Assembly: GCF_027580225.2 (NCBI RefSeq)
Contig: NC_073355.2
Span: 18,886,001 to 18,950,000, forward strand
Length of the DNA stretch: 64,000 nt
Source of the DNA: Misgurnus anguillicaudatus
Taxonomy: Eukaryota; Chordata; Actinopteri; Cypriniformes; Cobitidae
Direction of reading: 5' to 3'
Shown: one piece after another, positions 13,355 through 26,100 of the stretch
Layout of the letters: every line of letters begins with the position of its first letter
How positions within the stretch are numbered: the stretch's first letter is position 1
The notes under the pieces: model-generated
The model's database searches: none
What the model was told of the DNA's origin: nothing
The model's input: the letters and a program-made list of their open reading frames with translations, nothing else
Program-made: the position numbers and the translations under genes

Positions 13355-13960
13355 CATTAATATACTTCTGTAAAAATATGCACATAGTTTGTTATTCAGT
13401 CGCTGGATGCGCTGCCTTATATAAATACAGTAATACTGCCGATCACTGTGTATAATGATGATGCTAGGCGTGGAAGTTAATGACGGTTAACATATAGAAT
13501 TAATATGTCACGTTTAGTTACTATTTTACTGGTTTTAATGTCTTACAACAGAAACAGGACATATATGTATATAAGAATGACATTATTTATCCCTTAGTTG
13601 CATTAAAGTACAGTATATGACAGTTTAGAGACTAGTAGCAAAAGCACAAACATTAACCTGGCTTTGAGATTCTGGATCGATTCACGAGGGTCCAAACGAT
13701 TCCCACCCCTAGCGAATAGTGCGTTTTTGGTGTGAATGCACCATTAGACTTGAAGACTTTAGTAGCTGACTTTGATGTTTCTTTATAGGCACCTGCAGAT
13801 AAATATATACAGTTTTGTGCAAAAGTCTTAAGCCACTAGCTCGGTTGTTTTCCATATTTTCTATTACAGATGCAAACAGAAAATACAGGAAATATCTAGT
13901 TTCTTTTCTTATGTTTTCTGTATTCTTAATATATTCTTAATTCTCTCTCTTCTCTTACAG

Positions 13961-14130
13961 TCCATCCTGCTGCTGGGTAGTATAGCTGTGGCATGTTTAG
14001 CCTTGGATCTTATCTTTCTCCTCTTCTACTCATGCTGGCTGTGTTGCCGTCGTAAGAAGAGCGAAGAGCAGCCGAATGCAGACTGCTGCTGCACTGCCTG
14101 GTGTGTCATCATTGCCACCCTCGTCTGCAG
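13961..14130 (+). CDS. ttyh3: ttyh3 exon 2 (TM1 and start of TM2)
   Basis: The acceptor is a pyrimidine-rich tract ending ctcttacag and the donor is AG|gtgagt. The exon reads in phase 0 from SILLLGSIAVACLALD through the cytosolic CCRRKKSEEQ stretch to DCCCTAWCVIIATLVC, and leaves two bases (AG) for the next exon. It encodes the first transmembrane helix, the short basic intracellular loop and most of the second helix. The cysteine cluster after the loop is typical of the family. Confidence 0.95.
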
Positions 14131-17100
14131 GTGAGTCTGGGCATGTCTGTCTATTCCCATCTATATGGGTGGGGTGTCATGTTTTGAAACGGTCACATTT
14201 TTCCTTGTAACTGCTTTATCAGTGTCTCATTCAGGTTGGGGACGACACATGTAGTCACTTGTTTGTTTGAGATCCGCTGTGATCCGTCTAAGAGCTCATG
14301 CAGTTTGTTCCCCAATGAATTGCCTTTATCAAATGTTCCCCTGCTGGCAAAAGCCATTTTGCTTGTTGGAGTGTAACAGTAGTGGTGCATTGTGGGTAGG
14401 GTTTAATTTTGTGAAGGAAAGTCATTTGTGCACTAATCTTTCTGCAGTTTATGCAAAGCTGTCCCTCAACTGCTGTGAGCTCTTATATGCAGTTTTAACA
14501 CCCACTATTGCTGGTTTAATTATAGTTGGTTTAATTTCACCTGTAACCCCATATGAGAGTTTTAATTCTTAATTTTGTTCTGATGTAAGAATTATACTAA
14601 AGAGAAAATGTAAACTTGATAAAATTACATCATCTTTTAACCTAGGGTTTAAAAAAAAGAAAGTATTTGAAATCTTCAGTGATATTTTTAGGTAGGCTAG
14701 TGCTTTTTGTCCCTCTATGCTATTATAGTTTATCAATACGGTGGAACGATATGGATGACTCCTTGGACTTACCCATTCAATGTAAGTAAAGAGACGAAAT
14801 TCTAAGGTTACAAAGAAAAGTCAGATCACTGGCAAAGGTCATTTGACACCAACGAGGACATATTTATAAATAAAGACATTGATTTTTGATTAATAAAACA
14901 CTTAAAATCCTACTTATTGCCCCTTTAAAAGACAAGTTCGGTATTTTACACTTAAAGCTCTGTTTTCAGATTGTTTATGGTGAAATTGAACGGTTTTGAC
15001 TGAAATTTCGACATATTCGGCTGCCCCGAGAATTTTAGGGTGTTTGTGTTTCACCTCCCACCTCTACAATGGGTTGATAGGTGAACTGGAACAATCCTTT
15101 CTAAAATGCATTAAACTTTCGTTTACAAAGACATGAAACTCACCGAGTGGTCAGGGGTGTTCACTGATATGCTCCCACAAAAATCGCTGCAAAAGATGCA
15201 TTCAAACAGGTGTTTTAGCATTCGTTGTTAACTTGTGGACCTATTTTTTCAAACGCGTCACACCCATACATTCTTCCGCTGAGAGCTTGAATAATAGACA
15301 CTCCAGTCCAGGTGGTGGCGCTAATCCGCCATTGCCAATAGCAAGAATACAAACAAAGTTCCCGGCGCGGAGTAATACCGTACCTCACAGCACATCTAAT
15401 ACAAGGCAATGGAGTTGGCAAAAACTAAGATAAAACGTGTTGGAATGCGTATTTTGCAGCGATTTTTGTGTGAGCATACCAGTGAACCAGTGAACACCCC
15501 TGACCAGGGGCGCGGGAAGTGGGGGTGCTGCAGCATCCCCTGGTGGCAGAGATTTAAAACTGAGATGACAGTAAAATTATTTCTTATAAATATCTCTTGA
15601 TTTTGGTTTGTTTCTGTACAAAGACATTTTGTGTGTGATGAAGAGAGGGATAATTTTAGTAATTTTAAAATGATTTAATTTATTTCAGTGTGTATTAGCC
15701 AGATTCTATCAGATTCTGTCTTGACGACGTGATTGCATTCAGCCGATATGCTGTAATAGGCATAAGCATAACACACAAGCACGCAGACTCACAGCCACAT
15801 ACTAAACGCCGAATGAGTTTATCTATCAGCTTCGCAATGTCTCAAAAGAGAATTTTGGATTTTTTTTCAATCACACAACGCAAAATTCCCGAGGACTAGT
15901 TATTAAGGCATGTATTGCTAATACATTTTTACAATGATTCGCATTGATTTACAATGGTCGCACTATATAAATAACATTTTAGTTTGCATGCGTAAAAAGT
16001 GCATGCAACAATGAAACACATTAAACGAACAAGAATGAACTGTGGAGTGTGGTTGCCCTATATGAGAAGGTCTAGCATGGTTTTAGAATATATTTTTATC
16101 AAAATATGCTGGCCCATTTTGATATTTTAAACATATTCCAATGGAAAAATGCGTCCAAGCTAAGCTAGATTCAGTAAACGATTTTCTAGTTCGTCATCTT
16201 TTCAAAAATATAAAAAAATATAGCCAAATTGTTTTGCGGTGTTTAACGCACTTGTAAATGTTACAGAACATGTGCTTTATTGAATGAACGTATAAACGGT
16301 TGAATTAAATGATTAAAACGACGTAAAAGGAACTAAATTATATATGTACAATAAGGAACATGCATGCGACATTTAAAAGGTATTTCAAAAAAATAATATA
16401 AATTATTCCCATGCATCGATTTTAATGTTAAACGTCTATAAATTCAAATGAATCCATTTGGAATATATTCCGACAATTTAGGATATGATTTTTGAATTTT
16501 AAAGTCGAAAAATATCTTATTTTTACACCGCAGGAGGCATGGCAGAGTGAAATAAAACTTAAAGACACAAATATTACATTTACGTGTAAAAATAGAATTA
16601 AATGAAACCCGTGAATTGAAAGGTCCACTATAATCGCGTATATTAACTCGAGTAATGTCAATAAAGTTATTATGTTAGAGTTTAGAAATATTACAAACTT
16701 AACCAAAGGACAACAAAAAGGGGTACTACTGGGACCAGTGAGAATGCATATGTGTACATAAACTGGTTCCATACCTCCGACTTTCCTCCAAACTTGCTCA
16801 AAGTTAGTTCTCCTGTTTTTCTTTTTTTCTTTACATCTTCAAACTCCATGTTGCACTTTTAAGCTCCACCATACCGCACAGCATGCCCGGTGCGTGATGC
16901 GTGCCAGAGGAGACTCCGCACCTGACTCGCGTTGCATTTTGTAACTTTTACAAATCATTTTGTAATTTGTAATTTGTGTAACTTTTTGGAGACATTTATT
17001 ACTTTGACCTAAATATAGTCTATATATAATATTTCTGATTATAGCTTTCTCCCCAATTGGGCTAATAATGATTAAAAATATGCTTATATCGGCCCGGCCC

Positions 17101-20100
17101 GAGGATAGCGGAAAATAACGTCCTGGGCAGAGAATCTCTACTATGTTGCAATAGGCTATACAGTTTGTATGCCCCGTCAGCTCAGCTGTAGGCTACTTCA
17201 TGGATGGGAGGGGCGAGTGATTTTTTTAAAAGAAGACATAGGTAGAGTGGTCTGCAGAATACAGAGCTTGTGAACAACATTAGAATTCTATAACTCTATT
17301 CTATAACCCCCCCCCCACCGCACCCCCTACCGAAAATATCTTCCCGCGCCTCTGCCCCTGACCACTCGGTGAGTTTCACGTCTTTGTGGGCGAGGGTTTG
17401 GTGCATTTTGGGAAGGATTGTTCCGGTGCACCATTGGACCCATTGTGGAGGTGGGAGGTGGAACACAAACACCCGAAAATTCTCGGGGCAGCCGCATATG
17501 TCGAAATTTCTGTCAAAATCGTTCTATTTCATCGTAAACAATCTGAAAACAGGGCTTTAAGTGTAAAATACCGAACTTGTCCTTTAATCAAAAAAATTTG
17601 CCAAGTTTGTACTGCTGCCGCACAATCTAAAAGTCTGTTACTATTGGCCTAATAAATGTTCTTTTTAAAACTGCATTAAAATTTCCTTTCAAGAGCATAT
17701 CAATCATAAAGACATTATGATTTAACCAGATTTTAGTGATTCTCCAAGTTTTTAATATAAATGTATTTGTATAATGCTTTTTACAATGCACATTGTTTCA
17801 AAGCTGCTTCTGATTTTCACTAATTTAATGCGAACCACTCGAAATGATTCAAACATACACACTGAATTGGTAATGCTGGGTTTTGTTATGATGATGTTCA
17901 GAGCGAGACAAATGAAAGGAATTTGGTGGGAATTTTGGCTCGGCTATTGTCCGGCTCGACAATCCTGTCTCACATAAACCCTGTTGCTATGGCAGTGGCT
18001 TTCTCGGCAATTCCTAGCTTGTGGTTCTTGACATTATAGACCATCGAAAGGGACTCGCAAGAAAGACCAACTCCCTCCTCCATAACACCCCTCACATCTC
18101 ATGATGACCGCTTCTCATGTTTAGTTCATGCTAACATGCGCTAGCTCTTCAGGAAACCCGTCTATGACTGTGTGTGAATGGGAGAGCGCCTGCTGTGGTT
18201 TTATGTGGGTCTGTATTTCTTTGTGTATATTCATAGTTTAGATGTCAGACAGAATGGCAGGTGAGAACTTTATGGGCGCTGTGAGTAACACACTGAGCAG
18301 TAAATCTCAGACCCCGTACATGGCCCATTTTCTCCAGCTGGGATAAAGCTGTAAAGAGCTCAAAGACGTAGCTAACACACAAAGAAGGGTTGCTTCATAT
18401 TGGACATTCGTGTTTATTAAAATCAAATAACTTCCTTCGCCTCTGAATCGTTTCTTTAGTTGTCATCATAGCATCATAATCATCAGCATTTTAATATTAC
18501 CTGATTCGTTTGTATTCAACTGAAGAACGTAATTTGCATCTGAGTCTTAGGTTGTTAGAAAATAGTCCATTACAGATACACGTCACTTATGTAAATCTAT
18601 TTAGCAAAATTCCACAGGTTTTCCCCCACAAGCAGTACCAATAAGTTTTAAGGTGTGAATTGCTCCTCACACATCACCACCTTGGTTGTCTAGCAGTTTC
18701 ACATGCACGCGATCTCTCTCTCACATTGAGTTTATTCTTTTTATCACTACGCAGCTACTTTGTCTTTTTCACTTTGAGCTGTAAGTTTGCAGGTTGAGCA
18801 AGTAAAAGTCTAGCATGACACATCTGGTCCTGTGGAGAGGTGGAAATACGGAGAACACACTCTGGCACGTGTTCACAGACCCCCTCCTGATTCGAGCCAC
18901 GGGCAGCGAGATGAGCCCATTTTCAACACAAACACCATTAATAACCATCACACCTGCAAGCAACATGACTCATGATTTTTATAACATGATGATAATTTTC
19001 TCATAATGTACCGCCGCAGTCAGTAATCCCAGTGGGCAATGAAATCAGTTTTATTATAAGCATAGTTTTTAATAGCTGCATGTCTTTTATTGAAAATATC
19101 CTTTAAAGGCGCATTGTGTAACTTTAAGAAGGGTCTCTTGACAGAAATGCAATATAATATACACAACTATATTATTAGGGGTGTATAAAGACCTTACATA
19201 ATGAACTGTATTGTTTTTATTACCTTAGAATGAGCCGTTTTTATCTTCATATACAACAGGTCCCCTGAAGTTGCCGTTATGTTTCTATGCGTTTTATCAC
19301 TACATCATCTCAGGTGATGACATGTCCTGTAGAGGTCGACCGATATGGCTTTTTCTCTGGCCGATGCGGATATTTAGAAGTCAGGGCAGCCGATGGACAA
19401 TATGTTTGGCCGATTTTCTATATGTACATAATAATCTAAATGTTCTCATCATTAGCAGATATTTTAAATGTAAAATGTCACTATTTAAGTCAAGTATTTT
19501 ATAAAAACTTATTTCTGGGTTTTTTTTGCTTGTTAGCTGTACAGCCTGTCATACAGCAGCTTTTAGGCATTATTCTGTTTTTTGATATAAGCCAGAAATG
19601 ACAAGAAGGCAGTCTCTCGCAATACAAAGTCAATGGAGGGGATTGATTGCCCCCCCCCCCCCCCCCCCCGGTGGGCGTGGTTTACAGGTGACGCGGTGTG
19701 CTTTGTCTCTATATCATGCATTTCGAAAGGGAAGGGTGAGCTGTGGACTAAGGCTATGTTTACACGGAAACGATCTGAAGAGAGAAAACAAAAGTGGTGT
19801 TGCATTATCACTTTTTATTTCACGTTTATATGGGCATATTTGATGTAGTATGCACTCCAGGTTGCTAGGTGGCAATGTGAAGCACTGACACACAACAACA
19901 CCAAGCCTGCGTACAACCTTCTTCCCAGGTCTCGCCCAAAGCTGTCTGTTTAGCCTCAGACGAATTGATAAGAGGTAATCAATGCACCTTCTCTGATCAG
20001 TAATACTAGCTGTGAATTTATTTCGTACAACGGCTGGAAGGACTCTTGTATATTTATCAAAGCTGCTATGGCAACTTGAGGGTCCGACGGATTGAATAAT

Positions 20101-23100
20101 CCGACATGTTGGTTGTTATTTTCCTGAACTGGTGCATGCCTGTGACGTAAATGCGTACACGACGAGAGCCATCGTGAGCAGACTTTTGCGTTTTTACCCT
20201 TTAGACAGGAACACAACGCTAGAGCGTTTTTAAGATTTCTACTTGGTTACACTTTTTTGCGTTTTTAAGCTCCAAAAACGCTGTCACAATGTAAACGAAA
20301 GGCACATCCGATCAAATATTTTTACGTTTTCACCCTCGAGCCGTTGGTTGCAATTCTCACCGCTAGATGCCACTAAAAATCTTTACAATGGTAAAACATC
20401 ATGTCATATTCATTAATTTTAGTCCATTTTAACCATTAAATAACTTAATTGTAGTTTTGAAAATTTGTTTTTATCATATAGCTGAATATTACCATATAGC
20501 ATTAAGGTTTCTTGGGGACTTTTTACACCTGGTCACTTCATGCGGTGTAAATGCCCTCCCATTTAAATCCGATCGCTCAAACCACTTCAGCAGGTGGTAT
20601 GGGGCGCATTTCAGGCGAATCTGAAATACACCTGGTTGATGAAACCACATGTGTCAGCGCATAACTCCTCCCAAAACGTAAGCACCTCAGCCCGAAGTTA
20701 GCCGGCAAAGAGGCAAACAAACAAAGACTACACGCTTTATGGAGTGACGGCAGTGGGTAAAAAAGCTTTCTAGGGCCAATAAAAATAAAAGTCCAATGAA
20801 AAACTTGAATGGTATATATAGCTCATTGCTTATCGGATAAAAAAAAAACATTTATTTTTTGTTTGAGTCATTGCCAAAAGTAAACATTTTATACACGCAA
20901 CATTTCTGTGGTCTACAAAGATTTCTACTTTTTCTGCAAATGAAATTTATGAAACCTATAACAGAAATCATGTAACGTGCGCAGATTCTGCGTGGGTTCA
21001 TCATTTGTGAATGAGGAGGAAATAAGCTGATGGCAGTCATCCAGTGAACTGTATTCCTGTGGACCCTGTGGATGTCTACATGGACGGACTGTTTAGTGAA
21101 AGTCTCTTGTAATGTTTACCATCTGTAATCTGAACTTGAGAATGTAAACTCATGCCATCAGATTTAATATTAAATGTGTCTGTTTCCTTTTAAAATAGAA
21201 TTGTAGGGTTTGGAAGGGAAGTTGGTGGTGTAATCTCTCGAGTACTGCTGATGGAAGCGAGTATTTCTGAGCGCTTACAAGAGGTCTCAGTGGATGCATT
21301 TAAAGGAACACATGAGCCTTCGCATAGAAACCAAAATATACAAGAAGAATACACAAAACATGCAATCCTCTGTCCATCCTCAATGATTCACAAAGAGACT
21401 AAGCAGTTATTGTTAACTTGCTTTGTCTTCCATTGATCGATTTCAAATTAAAGAAATGCTTTTGGTATTTAAACCAGCCTATACACAGGACTTGCAAATG
21501 CACAGCCTGTGATGTTGCATGCTTGGACTTCAGATGTCTGCTGCTTTGGGGCACATTTGAACTGCATAGTGTAACGCTGTATAACTAAAGATTATGGAAA
21601 TCCAGAGCAAGGCTCTGAAACCTTTACAGTGTTTATGATAATCAGCTCTTGGCTTGACATTGAAGCCACTTCAAAGTCTCAGATAGCATCACTCTGCAGC
21701 TCGTCTGCAGTTCACTGGGGAATTTTGAAGAACTTGAAACGGGAATATATGAGCTTGTATCTGGCAAACAGTTTGCACCTATTTTATCTATGTGTCTGTC
21801 GGTACCTCAATACAAATGATGAATTTGATTTTAATCTCATTGTAAACTTAGATTGTTTATCTGATGCCAAAGTCTTGTCCAATTAGTTTGTGGTCCACCT
21901 ACTGTTTTAAAGGAAAAGTTTACTCAAAAATGAAAATTCTTTCATCATTTTCTCATCCTCGTATTCTCATCCTAAACTAGTATGAATTTCTTTTTTCTGA
22001 TGAACACAAAAGAAGATATTTTGATTAATGAGTGTACACAGCTGATTGAGTGTATCCATTGACTTTGCATCTTTGGAAAATCAAATACGATGGAATTCAA
22101 TGGGTACCGTCAACTGTGTGCTTATTATCATTTATCAAAATATCTTCTTTTGTGGTCATCAAAATAAAAATCTCAGGTTTAAAACTATCCATTTAAGCAG
22201 TTCCCCCATGTAGGAATGTGCGATAGATGATAGTATTGTGTATCGATGATCGTGAGACATATTGCCAATAGCAGGCTTTCATGACAATAGTGGCCGATGG
22301 TTATTATTATTATTATCATCATAGTTTCGCATTAAAATGCGCATTGCATGCTTTTCCTCGCATAAGAGGGTTTGGAGGACTCACGGCGCGAATGAGGCGT
22401 TTAGCGCGGCAGAGTGCATTCAGCCTCATTCGCGCGAATTGAGGGTTGCCGTGGGAACCTCGCAAGTTGAAAAATTTGAACTTTGGCAGAAAAACGCGTT
22501 GCGTTAATCAGTCAGGAGCTTGCTCTAGTAGTGACGTGATTACAGGAAGCGATCAGAGTCGCAGAAGCCTATGAAGGGCCCTCCCATGACGCAAATTTCC
22601 ATTTCGTGTGAATGCGCCGTGAGTGTCTTGTTCTCACTCCCTGGCACGCAGGAAATTTTAGAGCGCCTGGGCTTTAATGACACGCTCAGATTAATGGCAT
22701 CAGATATAAGAAGGTTGCGTTCATGAAAGTGTTGCCCTTGCTTCTTTTTTGTCCACCAATCAAGTGACTTGTCATAAATGAGTAAAAAATGAACAAATAA
22801 ATAAGTTAACTATTGCCCCGCCCCTCGATACTATCATGTATCATCGATTTCACAGGCTGACAATAGGATGATTTCAAAATGGTGCATATCGCCCAACACT
22901 ACCCCCATGCCTTGTTATAAGCTTATTCTTAAATTGCGAAACAAATAATAAAATAATTCAGTGCATTGAATAACGACTCGCCCATAGACCCTCCCCTCAA
23001 AGTAATCAGGACAGAAGTGGTCGAAAGTGGACAAAAGAGACTATTAAAACACTTGTGATCCGATCGTCCAAAAGCATCTTAATACCAGGTGTATGCACAG

Positions 23101-26100
23101 CCTCAGGCATTAAGTTACCAATCCCATGTCATTGTAACCATGTGACACTCCACTTAACCAAATCCCTTCTGACTCGGGATGCTGTGCTAAATAGGGGGTT
23201 GGGTAGACCTGGGTGAGCAGCATAAGCAATGAGGTCGGCACTACTGAAGTGCTTGGCGTGATGCTTCAAGTCAATGGAGTGTTAGTCTCTAAGGAGCATT
23301 TAACCCCGTTTCTATTGGCTAACAATCACAGCTCATTACTCATGCTATAAGTTATGCAACGCTCTGTGTTATAACATCAGCCATCGTGGCATATTTGTGT
23401 CTATGATTTGTTGGCAGTATATCTGTACAGACCTGAAACAATGTGCTGGAGATATTGGGCAGCGAGGGGTCATAATAGTGACAGTGATAACAGCCCACAG
23501 CGATGGGACCATTGATCTGACCTTGGGTCATATAGAGCCCACCGCCAGATACCATTTCTCAGTATAACCATTATCTCGGCTGTCAATTTGCAGATTTATG
23601 TATCTGACCCATTGAATTTCACCGCTGGCCTCTTTTATTTTTGAGTTTTATAGCTCACTCCAATCTGGTACCCGTTATAAATAACTACCATGGGTCCTTT
23701 AGTCATTGTCTTTATCGACTATCATGGGGGTTTATGTTATGATATCATTTGAAACTTTACATTTTAAATGCCATTTATATAAATAGGTATTCAAACATTA
23801 CTGCGGTATTACCAACTAATGCCATCTCAGTAAAGGGCAGCCACAGTAGTTGTAGCACATAGCTACAAAATTAGCTTCATGATGTTGCATTTGTTTTTAG
23901 TTTTAGCTCAAAGTGAAATTGCCTTCCATTCAAATGGGTTTTTGAAATGTACTTTTCAATAAAAAAATGAAACTCATTACAGGAAAGCACCTAAAATTCC
24001 CATAACTACTAATTTGCTTGCACAAACTAGGCTCATTGGGAACGGTTATTATTAGTCCTCCGCTTCGTGCTAACAAATTCTTTCTTGAAGGCATTATGTA
24101 TTTCTGTTTAGTGTAACTAGATAAGTATAACTATTTTTTTTTGTAAATATTGTAAAAAAAAGCGTCTGCTGAATATCTATGTGTTAGTACCCTTCATGTA
24201 AATTTGTTCCTGTGTATTAGCCACCAGATTTGCAGTATAGTTGGAATGCTGGGAACTCCTTTGCGACCACACTAATGGGTCACATGTCCTTGGCCTCAGG
24301 GGACTGCAAGGTGACATCTGCTTTCTTATCTGTATGCTCGTGTTATAGCACGCCCAAGTTGAGCATCACAGAACATGGAGCATGCATAGATTAAACAGCT
24401 TCTTTACCAAATATTGAACTTGGTTTAGAGAGAGTTTGAAGGACTGTCACTCAGTTCAGCTCGAGTGACTCCCTTCCTATAGTGCTTCAATGAGCCAGCA
24501 ACAATGGCTCCTTATAACATCCACACATAATTGTGAAATCTTAACATCTAGGCATCAGCCAGCGCTGTGGTGCATAAAAGATCAGGCTGGTCGGCGCAAG
24601 GAATGCGTCTTTAATGCATGTACTCTAGCTGAGGGCTGCCGGGTCTGCCCTGCGGTGAATGGCTCTTTGTTTAACCGCAGAACCCTTGTAAGCGCGGAGG
24701 CACTGGTGGTGGCTACTATTGAAGGTTTTACAACATACTTGAGAGGGAGAGAGGGTGGGGAATGTCGAATGGGAAATGAGTCGCAGGACACCGAGTTGGC
24801 TTGGTATTGTGCCACCTGGTGGTGAGGCAACGGTTGGGTCTGATCTTTTACCTTTGTTTATAACTGGATCTCTCCAGTTAAGAAGGTGCAAGTGGACCTC
24901 TGGGGGGAGTACATTTCTTTAAATGGCCTCAGTGGGTTTGTAAGGGAGCACATGTTTGATGTGACCTGATTCTCAGGCAGGTTTGTCAGAGCTGTTAGCT
25001 CAATCAATTTGTTTTGTGGCGCTGTTACAGTTGCCCAACACTGAGAGAGTCGTGTTGGGTTTCACTCAGTGCTGCTATCGATCATCTGACCACTATCGGT
25101 TCTTTCACACAAACACTTGCACGTTGTACACACACATACAGACATTGACTTAAAGGAATAGTCAATTTTCTTAAAAGAAAAATCCAGATAATTTACTCAC
25201 CACCATGTCATCCAAAATGTTGATGTCTTTCTTTGTTCAGTCAAGAAGAAATTATGTTTTTTGAAGAAAACATTGCAAGATTTTTATCATTTTAATGGAC
25301 TTTAATAGACACCAACAATTAATACTTAACTCAACACTTAACAGTTTTTTTCAAAGGACTATAAATAATCCCAAACGAGGCATAAGGGTCTTATCTAGCA
25401 AAACGATTGTCATTTTTGACAAGAAAAATAAAAAATATGCTCTTTTAAACCACAACGTTTCGTCTAGGTCTGGTCCAGCGCGACCTAACGTAAATGCGTA
25501 GTGACGTATGGAGGTCACATGTTATATATATAAAACGCACATTTGCGGACCATTTTAAACAATAAACTGACACAAAGACATTAATTAGTATCAGTTGACA
25601 TACAACAACGTAGGAACAGTCCTCTTTCAAGACTTGTAAACACTGGGGCGGAGTTTCGCGTTTGTCCTCTGTGACCTCTTGACGTCATGACGTATTGCGC
25701 GGGGTCACGCTGGCGCATCACGACCGGATTTAGACGAGAAGTTGTGCTTTAAAAGTGTATATTTGTTATTTTAATTGTCAAAAATGACAATCGTTTTGCT
25801 AGATAAGACCCTTATGCCTCGTTTGGGATCGTTTATAGTCCTTTGAAACTCCGTTGAAAAAAACTGTTAAGTGTTGAGTTAAATATTAATTGTTGGTGTC
25901 TATTAAAGTCCATTAATATGAGAAAAATCCTGCAATGTTTTCCTCAAAAAACATAATTTCTCCTCGACTGAACAAAGAAACACATCAACATTTTGGATGA
26001 CATGGTGGTGAGTAAATTATCTGGATTTTTCTTTTAAGAAAATGGAATATTCCTTTAAGGGCCTACAGGGAAGCCACAGGCAAGCATTTTGATTCATAGC

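Larger units (their letters stand above)
11043..13711. mobile_element. hAT-type element (TAGGGGTGGGA termini), second nest level
   Basis: TAGGGGTGGGA at the left and TCCCACCCCTA at the right are perfect inverted repeats, followed inward on both sides by runs of aatcgattc. Flanks GCGAATTG (11035-11042) and GCGAATAG (13712-13719) are an 8-bp target duplication with one mismatch. Excluding its own nested insertion the element is about 780 bp and has no transposase. Confidence 0.85.
10727..13743. mobile_element. Host MITE (TTCACACCA termini) interrupted by a nested insertion
   Basis: Outer level of a four-deep nest. The left end ggattcacaccagacacgg (about 10727) and the right end tttttggtgtgaatgcacc (about 13723-13741) are inverted. 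The left arm contains gtagtgacgtgattacaggaagc and ctcccatgacg, which recur at 22530-22600 inside another element, showing a multi-copy family. At 11043 it is broken by the hAT element ending at 13711. Outer boundaries are approximate. Confidence 0.65.
1..13960 (+). other. ttyh3 intron 1 (3' part), no exon found
   Basis: No match to the expected first coding exon (about 40 residues ending before SILLLG) was seen, so this is taken as intron 1. 1-1560 shows no recognisable gene, with only an AT-rich run at 826-845. 1670-2330 and 2772-3345 are repeats. 4710-6840, 7630-8590 and 8911-10460 show nothing recognisable beyond degraded AT-rich DNA, apart from TGCCAAATGC near 6295 resembling the tail of cyprinid SINEs. 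Upstream regulatory sequence or a small unrelated gene cannot be excluded. Confidence 0.6.
20525..23100. repeat. Possible large element with ACACCTGGT termini
   Basis: tttttacacctggtcacttca (20520) and aataccaggtgtatgcac (23080-23097) are inverted. Inside them lie the separate elements at 21907 and 22211. The same terminal pair (gtttacacctggt and actaggtgtaaac) brackets the foldback at 60627. The pairing is short and the 2.6-kb span has other explanations. Confidence 0.35.

Noticed and set aside
1..13960. First coding exon of ttyh3
   Set aside because: I looked for a frame matching the conserved N-terminus before SILLLG and found none; it is probably upstream of the window.
16428..16772. 114-codon minus-strand frame
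   Set aside because: It lies inside the decayed guest transposon at 15507-17364, is very hydrophobic and low in complexity, and resembles nothing known.
24490..24891. Overlapping open frames of 82-111 codons on both strands in a GC-richer patch
   Set aside because: No recognisable domain, no splice sites in phase with ttyh3, and similar lengths on both strands, as expected by chance.
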